From CAVYOD01 sp963770045 (GTDB lineage Bacteria; Acidobacteriota; Aminicenantia; Aminicenantales; CAVYOD01): a DNA stretch of 64,000 nucleotides. The position numbers and the translations under genes were made by a program. This document shows, one piece after another, positions 57,788 through 64,000 of the stretch (position 1 is its first letter; each line of letters opens with the position of its first letter). The DNA is taken from NCBI GenBank assembly GCA_963770045.1, contig CAVYOD010000011.1, positions 1 through 64,000 of the forward strand, written 5' to 3'. The notes beneath the pieces are model-generated. The model was not told the DNA's origin. It saw only the letters and a program-made list of their open reading frames with translations, and made no database searches.

Positions 57788-59263
57788 TCATAAAACCTTA
57801 CCCCTTACCGTTTTTATTTTCAGATAAACAAAGCCCATGATCAGATACCGTTTGAGGTCGCCCCAAGAACGGATCTGGCCGAGTGCCTTTGGAATTTTCT
57901 TGATGACGGAGCCTTTGCCCTGGCTCTCCGACCAACGGAAAAGAAGTTCGCTCACCTGGGCCCAGGTCAGCCTATCCAAAAAGAGTGGGACATCCCCCTG
58001 GGCCAGCGGCAAAGTCGTGATCTTGGACCGGTATTTCTTTGTCCAGGTGAAGTCCTTGGGCAGGACTCCAGTCTCCTTGGCTGTATTCTCCAGGGGAGTC
58101 CCGGGATAAACGTGGAGAATTGCGATTGTCGATTCGATCGAGCCCTTGTATCGTTCGATGATCTCGACTGTCTCGAGGGCTTCCTCCCAAGTTTCGGTGG
58201 GGTGGCTGAAGATGAAAAAGACATTGGGGATGATTCCCAACTCATGACACCAGCCGACCAGGTTGTGGAAGTCCTGGATATCTATTTTCTTATTGATGAT
58301 CTCGTTCCGCACCCTCTCGGAGCCGGCTTCGAGGCCGAAAGAGATGTGGAAGAGTCCGGCTTCTTTCATCTTGGCCAGCAGCGGCCTCGAGATGAGGTCA
58401 AGCCGGACCTCGGCCCTCCAGAAAATGTCCAGCCGGCGGGCGATGATCAGGTCGCAGATTTCTTCGACTCGCCTCGGATTGGAATTGAAGGTGTCATCGT
58501 AGAAGAAGATAACCCTGGCCCCGTGATCTTTGACGTGCTGCTCGATCTCTCGGACGACGTTCTCGGGACTCCGCATCCTCACCGCCCGGCCCCAGTTGAT
58601 CGGAGTGGCGCAGAAGTTACAGTCGAAGGGACAGCCTCGGCTGGCCATGATGTTAACCGCCGGCAAGGGGCCTTGTCCCGGGACGTCGACGGTGAAATTG
58701 TATTTTTCGAAGGGCACGAGATGAAAAGCGGGGAAGGGGAGTGTGTCGAGGTCCTTGATCGGGGGCCGGGGGGCGGTGGAGACGATTTTGCCATCCTTAC
58801 GCAGGACGAGCCCCGGTGTTTGCTCAAGCGCGGCGAGGCCCGGTTTGGATTCGAGGGCCCGGCATAGCTCGAGCATGGTGTTTTCGCCCTCACCTTTGAC
58901 GACGAGGTCCAGTTCGGGAAGGTGGGCCAGGCAATCCTCGGCGGCCATGGAGGCGTGGGGCCCGCCCAGAACGGTCAAGGCTTCAGGAAATGCTTGCTTG
59001 GCGATCTTGACCAGCTTGAAACTCTGGAAACGATTTTCTGTCGTCGAGGTGACGCCGACAATGTCCGGTCGATTGTCCCGGATCTTGTTCCGAATATCTC
59101 GCCAACTCAGGTTCAGAATATCCGCCGGAACGACCTCCACTCCGATCCCGTTTTTTTCCAGGACGGCGGCGATGGACAGGATCCCGAGGGGCGGCATGGA
59201 CGAGCCCTTGGACCAGCGTTCGGCAAAGTAGCCGCCGGGCGGGACGTAGAGTTGAACCTTCAT
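57788..59263 (-). CDS. B12-binding-domain radical SAM protein
   Basis: A 491-residue enzyme. The N-terminal cobalamin-binding-like domain includes MPPLGILSIAAVLEKNG and LGGPHASMAAEDC. It is followed by the radical SAM core with the cluster motif CPFDCNFC (in ASRGCPFDCNFCATP) near residue 212, then FFYDDTFNSNPRRVEEICDL and SFGLEAGSERVRNEIINKK. Such BchE/HpnJ-like proteins modify lipids, tetrapyrroles or natural products; the substrate is unknown. Its start ATG overlaps the smc stop (ATGA), so the two genes are translationally coupled. Confidence 0.9.
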   Translation of the reverse strand: MKVQLYVPPGGYFAERWSKGSSMPPLGILSIAAVLEKNGIGVEVVPADILNLSWRDIRNKIRDNRPDIVGVTSTTENRFQSFKLVKIAKQAFPEALTVLGGPHASMAAEDCLAHLPELDLVVKGEGENTMLELCRALESKPGLAALEQTPGLVLRKDGKIVSTAPRPPIKDLDTLPFPAFHLVPFEKYNFTVDVPGQGPLPAVNIMASRGCPFDCNFCATPINWGRAVRMRSPENVVREIEQHVKDHGARVIFFYDDTFNSNPRRVEEICDLIIARRLDIFWRAEVRLDLISRPLLAKMKEAGLFHISFGLEAGSERVRNEIINKKIDIQDFHNLVGWCHELGIIPNVFFIFSHPTETWEEALETVEIIERYKGSIESTIAILHVYPGTPLENTAKETGVLPKDFTWTKKYRSKITTLPLAQGDVPLFLDRLTWAQVSELLFRWSESQGKGSVIKKIPKALGQIRSWGDLKRYLIMGFVYLKIKTVRGKVL

Positions 59264-62200
59264 GAATGATCGAGAGCCGGCTGTTCTTCCTTCTTCTCCA
59301 ATTTCACCGAGTAGATCTTGGTGACATTGGGCTCGACCATGGTCGTTCCGTAGATGTAGTCGGCCACCTCCATGGTCTTATAATTATGGGTGATGATGAC
59401 GAACTGGGTCTGGCTCTTGATGTTCTTCATCAGGTCCAGGAAGCGGGCCAGGTTGACGTCGTCCAGGGCCGCGTCGACCTCGTCCAGAAAGCAGAAGGGG
59501 GTGGGTTTGTAGCGGAAGAGGGCAAACAGAAAAGCCAGGCTCGTGAGCGACTTTTCGCCGCCGGAGAGGAGGACCAGATTCTGGACCTTTTTGCCCGGCG
59601 GCTGGGCGATGATGTCGACTCCGCTCTCGAGCGGGTTTTCGGTGTCGAGGAGCTTCACCTCGGCGACTCCACCCTTGAAGAGAAGGGCGAAGACCTCCTG
59701 GAAATTCTTGTTCACCTCGGACAGGGCGGTCAGGAACTGAATCTTGCTCTCCTCATCGATCTTCTTGATAGCCTCCTGGGTGGAATCGATCGATTCGCGC
59801 AAATCCTTTTTCTGCTGGACCAGAAAGTCGTAGCGCTGTTTCTGGGCGATAAATTCCTCCTCGGCCATCAGGTTGACGGCCTTGTACTTCTGGAGGGTTT
59901 CGTTGTCCTCGCTGAGCTGAGCCTCGATTTCGTCGTCTGCAATGCTCTCTTCGAACCTCTCGACCTTCACCTCGTGAAGCGTCTTTTTGAGGTCCTGCCA
60001 GCAGGTCTCTTCGAGGTTGAGCAGGTCTCGTTCGAGCTCGGCTTTGGTGATCTCCCACTTGACCCGGTCCTCTTTCATTTTCTCTTCGTCTTCTCGCGTT
60101 TTTTTGAGCCCCTGTTCCAAGGCTTCTTGCTCGCCCTGCGTTTTCTGGAAAAGAAGCTCTTTTTCGCTGAGAGCCGTTTCCCCGGCGTTTTTCTCTTCTT
60201 CGGATTTCCTGGCGCGCTCCTCGAGCTCACGGATGTGTTCTTTGAGCGCGAGCTCGGCCGCTTCGCCGTCACGGATCTCTTCCTTCAGGGCCTCGATCTT
60301 CGCCCGGGTGCCCTCTTTCCCGACGGCGATTCTCCGAGACTGGGTTCCCGTGTTTTGGATCCGTTCCTGGACGAGGTCCCTGTTGCCTTTCAGCTCGAAG
60401 AAGAGTCGTCCCTCTTCCTGGTCCTTCTGCTGATACAGGGCCAGCTCGCGCTCCAGATTTTCTGAAGCTTCCTTGAGGGCCCTCTCTTCTTCATTCAGGA
60501 CCCTGATCCGCTCGAGGGAAACTTCCGTCTTTCCAGCCAGGGACTGGCGTTCGGCGCGGAGAGTCACGATCTCCTGGTTCAGGATCGTGTGGGTGCCGGC
60601 GATTTTCTCTTTCTCGGCCAGGGTGAATTCACGCTCTTTCTCCAGGTCGCCGATCGTCTTCTGCAGCTGCGCGCGAAGCTCTTCTTCCCCGCGGAGTTCG
60701 TCGTCGAGTTTTTCTTTTTCCTTGTTCCTTTCTTCGAGCCGGGAGGCGAGGGGCTGGATCTCTGAGTCGCGCACCGAGACCCTCTCGCCTAATTTTTTGA
60801 TTTCCTGGTTCAAGGCGATGATTCCTTCCTCCGATTGCCCCAGCTTGAGGAGGCCGGAGGAGAGGAGCAGGTCACCCGCCGGAGTTATGAAGTTGAGGGA
60901 AGGGTGCTCGAGCCAGAGCTCGATCGCGCTCTGGACGCTTGTTACGATGACCGCCTCCGGTAGATGCGAGATCTGCTCTTTGAGCTTGTCGCCCGGCTTC
61001 AGGCGCGACTTGAGGAGGCCGAGCACTTGGGGATTCGCAAGCACTTCATCTGAAACAAGGGCTTTGGGTTTCGGGGGGAGGAGGAGAAAATTGCCCCTGA
61101 GCCTTTTCCCTGCCAAGCCCTTCATGAAATCTTCTGAGGATATCAACACCGATCTGACTTCTTCTTTCCAGAATAGGTCGACCAGAGGAGCATCCTCAGG
61201 GTTTGCCTCAATCAGGTCGGAGAGGACGCCCAGCGAGCCGGGCAGGCTGTCACCCTGATCCGGCTGAGCCAGGGCTTCACGCACTTTCTTTAGAGCTTGG
61301 AGATGGTAATTATCCTCCTCGCGTTTTTCCTTGACCGAGGCGAGTTCCCGCCGGGTTTCTTCGAGAGACAGACTGAGCTCTTCCAGTCTGATTCGCTGTT
61401 GCGCCAGTGACCTTTCTTTTTCTTCTCGCTCGAGCTGACTCTGGGTCAGACAATCATTCAGCTGCCTCAGGAACTCCTCCTTTTGCTGGAGGGTGAGCTG
61501 GAGGTCGACGGCTTGGCTCTGGAGCCTTTCTTCCTGCCTGATGATGAGCTCCAGCTCCTTCTCAACCTTCGCCGACTCATTCTTGACCTCGGTCAGCTCG
61601 GAGATCTTGGCCAGATACGCATCCCTGGTCTTTTCGAGCTGTCTTGACCCGTCGACCGTTTTTTCCCGGGCCGCCCGGCTCTCCAGCTCTGCCCGGCCCA
61701 GTTCGTCTTGCTTGGCTGCGAAGTCCAGTTCGAGCGATCTGAGGTTGTCTTCGGCCTGGGCCTGTTCCTTTTCGAGCTGGGCGAGATCGTCCCCCAATTC
61801 CGCGATGTCCTGGTCGTCCTCTTTGCGTTTATCCTGCAGGTGTTCGATGCGCTTGGTATCTTTGTCAATCTCTGTTTCGAGCCTGGTCACCTGTGACCTC
61901 AGGCTGAAGAGACGCTCCCTGCTCTCCTTGAGCGACCTCTCGAGGTCCCAGAGCTCTTTTCTCTTTTGGGCCAGGTCTTTTTCTTCGGTTTTCAACCTCG
62001 AGATGACCAATCTCTCCCGGTCGAGGCAATCGTTGTAGTGCCGAATGACTTCTTCCTGGCGCCTCTCAAGCTGCCTGAGCTTGCGCTGATAGTGGAGGGC
62101 GCTCAGTTCCCGGATCCTTTCCCTCAGCTTCCTGTAGCGGTTGGCAGCCTGAGCCTGTCGCTGGAGCGAGTTCTTAGCTTTCTCGACTTCGGAGATGATG

Positions 62201-62757
62201 TCTTCGAGACGGATGAGGTTTTGCTCACTGATCTCGAGCTTGTTCTGGGCCTGCTTTTTCTTATCTTTGTAGAAGGCCGTTCCGGCCGCTTCTTCCAGGA
62301 GAAGCCTTTTTTCGGTCGGCTTGGAGGTGACAAAGGAGCCGATGGCCCCCTGCTCGATGACGAAATATTCCTTCTCGGCCACCCCCTTTTTCCAGAGGGT
62401 CTCCTGGATATCCCTGAGCCGGACCGCTTTTCCGTCGAGGCGGTATTCGCCCTCACTGGTCCGGAAGACCCGATGAGAGATGGTCATCTCCTCTCCCTCA
62501 TTCCCGAGCGTGAGAAACACGTCGGCCATGCCCAGGGCCGGCTGCCGAGAATTGCCGTTGAAAATGATATCTTCGACCCGTTCGCCCCGGACAGACTTGG
62601 GCCGGCTGCCCCCGATCACCCAGAGGAAGGCATCGACGATATTGCTCTTGCCGGTGCCATTTGGGCCGACGATCGCTGTGATCCCCGGGTGAAAGACAAG
62701 CTTGGTGCGGTCGGGGAAGGACTTGAACCCCTGCAGTTCGAGTTTCTTAATGAACAT
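59260..62757 (-). CDS. smc: Chromosome segregation protein SMC
   Basis: The 1165-residue structural maintenance of chromosomes ATPase. The N-terminal head has Walker A GPNGTGKSNIVDAFLWVIGG and the Q-loop DIIFNGN. Two long coiled coils (roughly residues 170-500 and 660-990) surround a hinge (about 515-640, around GSLGVLSDLIEANPEDAPLV). The C-terminal head has the signature LVLLSGGEKSLTSLAFLFAL and Walker B CFLDEVDAALDD. The frame is intact over 3.5 kb. ScpA/B are not nearby. Confidence 0.96.
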   Translation of the reverse strand: MFIKKLELQGFKSFPDRTKLVFHPGITAIVGPNGTGKSNIVDAFLWVIGGSRPKSVRGERVEDIIFNGNSRQPALGMADVFLTLGNEGEEMTISHRVFRTSEGEYRLDGKAVRLRDIQETLWKKGVAEKEYFVIEQGAIGSFVTSKPTEKRLLLEEAAGTAFYKDKKKQAQNKLEISEQNLIRLEDIISEVEKAKNSLQRQAQAANRYRKLRERIRELSALHYQRKLRQLERRQEEVIRHYNDCLDRERLVISRLKTEEKDLAQKRKELWDLERSLKESRERLFSLRSQVTRLETEIDKDTKRIEHLQDKRKEDDQDIAELGDDLAQLEKEQAQAEDNLRSLELDFAAKQDELGRAELESRAAREKTVDGSRQLEKTRDAYLAKISELTEVKNESAKVEKELELIIRQEERLQSQAVDLQLTLQQKEEFLRQLNDCLTQSQLEREEKERSLAQQRIRLEELSLSLEETRRELASVKEKREEDNYHLQALKKVREALAQPDQGDSLPGSLGVLSDLIEANPEDAPLVDLFWKEEVRSVLISSEDFMKGLAGKRLRGNFLLLPPKPKALVSDEVLANPQVLGLLKSRLKPGDKLKEQISHLPEAVIVTSVQSAIELWLEHPSLNFITPAGDLLLSSGLLKLGQSEEGIIALNQEIKKLGERVSVRDSEIQPLASRLEERNKEKEKLDDELRGEEELRAQLQKTIGDLEKEREFTLAEKEKIAGTHTILNQEIVTLRAERQSLAGKTEVSLERIRVLNEEERALKEASENLERELALYQQKDQEEGRLFFELKGNRDLVQERIQNTGTQSRRIAVGKEGTRAKIEALKEEIRDGEAAELALKEHIRELEERARKSEEEKNAGETALSEKELLFQKTQGEQEALEQGLKKTREDEEKMKEDRVKWEITKAELERDLLNLEETCWQDLKKTLHEVKVERFEESIADDEIEAQLSEDNETLQKYKAVNLMAEEEFIAQKQRYDFLVQQKKDLRESIDSTQEAIKKIDEESKIQFLTALSEVNKNFQEVFALLFKGGVAEVKLLDTENPLESGVDIIAQPPGKKVQNLVLLSGGEKSLTSLAFLFALFRYKPTPFCFLDEVDAALDDVNLARFLDLMKNIKSQTQFVIITHNYKTMEVADYIYGTTMVEPNVTKIYSVKLEKKEEQPALDHS

Positions 62758-62921
62758 CTCTGGAATTCTCGATCACTCCGAAAATGGCCGTGAGCGCGTT
62801 ATCAAAGGAGCCTTACGGACAGCCTATTGTATTCGAATTGGCCGGAATTGAAAAGGGCAAAATTTGGGGCCCGGGGCATCGACCAGATTTAGCATTGCAG
62901 ATAAGCCGCAGTGCGTTGGTC

Positions 62922-62950
62922 TTGATTTTGGAGCTTGCCAAGGGTATCAT
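62922..62950 (+). promoter_or_regulatory. sigma-70 promoter of tRNA-Thr
   Basis: TTGATT (62922-62927) and TATCAT (62945-62950) with 17-base spacing; the tRNA begins 10 bases later. The same -10 and spacing precede tRNA-Gln, which supports both calls. Confidence 0.65.
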
Positions 62951-62959
62951 TTCCGCTAA

Positions 62960-63030
62960 GCCAGCGTAGCTCAGTAGGCAGAGCGGCTGATTCGTAATCA
63001 GCAGGTCGGAGGTTCGATCCCCCGCTGGCT
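62960..63030 (+). tRNA. tRNA-Thr (anticodon CGT), T-arm two bases short
   Basis: Acceptor GCCAGCG pairs with CGCTGGC; the D-arm GCTCAGTAGGCAGAGC is normal; the anticodon stem GCTGA/TCAGC encloses TTCGTAA (anticodon CGT, reading ACG). The T-arm (GGAGG-TTCGATC-CCC) lacks two bases relative to the normal 17, in a run of C. This looks like a sequencing deletion. No CCA is encoded. Confidence 0.85.
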
Positions 63031-63282
63031 TCCTCATATGGGGAAAACCAGCATTTTCCTTTGAGCACCATTAGCCAAGATGAAGCGGGTTTTAGCAAAA
63101 TCTGTTACACCGGCGTGACAAGGGAAGAGGTCTGCCTTCCCATCCTTCTCAGTATTTGACTCTCACAGTGTTTCTTGTTACCCTTGACCCAGCCCGCAAA
63201 AGCATACAGGTTGGGGAGACAATGAGCTCTTCAAAGGGGAAAAGGCTCCTTCCAAGGAAGTGAAGGAATCTTCTCTCAAGTC

Positions 63283-64000
63283 ATGTTCCTCGCTAAGCTC
63301 CGAAAACGGCACATCATCGAAACCCTGGCGGCTTTCATCGCTGGCGGCTGGCTGCTTATAGAGGTTGTCGAGAGGCTTCTGGTTGCCCATTATCGGTTCC
63401 CGGAAAAAACAATGGATATGACGGTTGCTTCCATCGTTGCTCGGAGCTCCTTTGCGTCATCTAATCTGGCGATGGTTCAGCGGAACGGAGAAGCGGCCGG
63501 GAAACGTCAAGGTCGAAGTTCTTCTGGTTCCTTTGATTATCCTGGTCGCCCTTGCGATAGACCTGAACCTAATCCTCCAAATGGCTGGCGTCCCGGGCAA
63601 GAAGTTGCTGATAGGGATTGTTGCCTTTTTCTGGGGGTCGCTTGGGTAATCTTTAAGTTATCGCAGTGGGCGGCGGGTATGCCTGAAACAGGGAAAAAGG
63701 AAGTCGTGGTATCACCGATAGCCACGGCAAGACCCGAAAAATCCATTGTCGTGCTTCCTTTTGTCAATATCAGTCCGGAAGAAGGACAGGAATATTTCTG
63801 CGATGGCATGACCGAAGAGATAATCACAGATCTATCTCACGTACACGACCTGCTCGTCATCTCAAGAAACTCAGCGATGACATTCAAGGGGACTCAGAAA
63901 AAGACCCAAGAAATCGCAAAAGAGGTAAACGTTAGATATGTTCTTGAAGGAAGTGTCAGAAAATCCGGAAATGACCTTCGGATCACGGCCCAGCTGATTG
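63283..64000 (+). CDS. TolB-like/TPR signalling protein, 5' part only, frameshifted
   Basis: The N-terminal part of a large protein that continues beyond the window. A membrane helix (HIIETLAAFIAGGWLLIEVV) is followed by further hydrophobic spans (VLLVPLIILVALAIDLNLI, LLIGIVAFFWGSLG), then the TolB-like/FlgO-like domain IVVLPFVNISPEEGQEYFCD, GMTEEIITDLSHVHDLLVIS and VRYVLEGSVRKSGNDLRITA. In this family TPR repeats normally follow. Frames change near 63455 and near 63643, so three frames carry it. ATG 63283 is the likely start. The stranded TPR tail at 1081-1197 belongs to the same broad class. Confidence 0.72.
   Translation, partial: MFLAKLRKRHIIETLAAFIAGGWLLIEVVERLLVAHYRFPEKTMDMTVASIVARSSFASSNLAMVQRNGEAAGKRQGRSSSGSFDYPGRPCDRPEPNPPNGWRPGQEVADRDCCLFLGVAWVIFKLSQWAAGMPETGKKEVVVSPIATARPEKSIVVLPFVNISPEEGQEYFCDGMTEEIITDLSHVHDLLVISRNSAMTFKGTQKKTQEIAKEVNVRYVLEGSVRKSGNDLRITAQLI

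Noticed and set aside
59266..60465. Long plus-strand open frame opposite smc
   Set aside because: It is the mirror of the coiled coil; its Leu/Phe-rich composition comes from reversed Glu/Lys codons.

Overview
The window is about 58% G+C bacterial chromosome. It has cell-envelope genes of a Gram-negative type (OmpA-like protein, lipoproteins, MurJ, PBP1A, DapF), several Tat-signal DUF362 proteins, a TolB-like/TPR signalling protein and TrkA-free Na+ symporters. The gene families and the repeated secreted-domain style (the YSNLAAN-type beta domain, the WKDADP TPR ending, SYLF and DUF6600 proteins) suggest an Acidobacteriota/Aminicenantota-like lineage. That placement is inference from family content only; no rRNA is present.

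Layout. 0-12 kb: a frameshifted SDR, an OmpA-like protein, a DoxX plus two c-type heme proteins, an MFS pump, an SYLF protein, an S15 peptidase and a 5'-nucleotidase. 12-20 kb: galactokinase, an SGLT-type Na+ symporter, a Tat-exported DUF362 protein and MurJ. Two inverted copies of a 201-bp hairpin element flank part of this block. 20-31 kb: a lipoprotein, an APC permease, a small His-rich exported protein, then a central-carbon cluster (LeuC/LeuD-like dehydratase, SdhA/FrdA, SdhB/FrdB, aspartase/fumarase), an MFS transporter and a quinone reductase. 31-42 kb: a second DUF362 protein, a membrane-fused molybdoenzyme, two large PAS/receiver histidine kinases, an IS630 element and tRNA-Gln. 42-64 kb: housekeeping genes (flippase-like protein, NrdR, Hsp20, Lon, ThiL, DapF, HtrA, Tmk, PBP1A), a FecR/DUF6600 protein, a histone-deacetylase-like protein, a second Na+ symporter, a B12-type radical SAM protein, SMC, tRNA-Thr and the start of a TolB-like/TPR protein.

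How the genes work together. galK and the SGLT-type symporter lie on the same strand a kilobase apart and could form a sugar uptake and phosphorylation route. The dehydratase, succinate/fumarate oxidoreductase and aspartase/fumarase genes are packed head to tail with 0-40 bp gaps and look like one operon for C4/C6 acid interconversion. flippase-nrdR-hsp20-lon-thiL and smc-radical SAM are overlapping operons, and htrA-dapF share a stop/start.

A striking property is the number of broken reading frames: more than 20 genes, including essential ones (lon, murJ, thiL, tmk), need one to four single-base corrections. Many lie in short G/C runs, and in every case the protein continues sensibly in another frame. 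This is best explained by indel errors in the assembly, so I annotate these loci as single genes and give the approximate break points. The most interesting non-coding signals are two families of palindromic elements, one with a compensated base-pair change. The most interesting coding signals are an apparently Sec/Tat dual-targeted molybdoenzyme and a DapF lacking its second catalytic cysteine.
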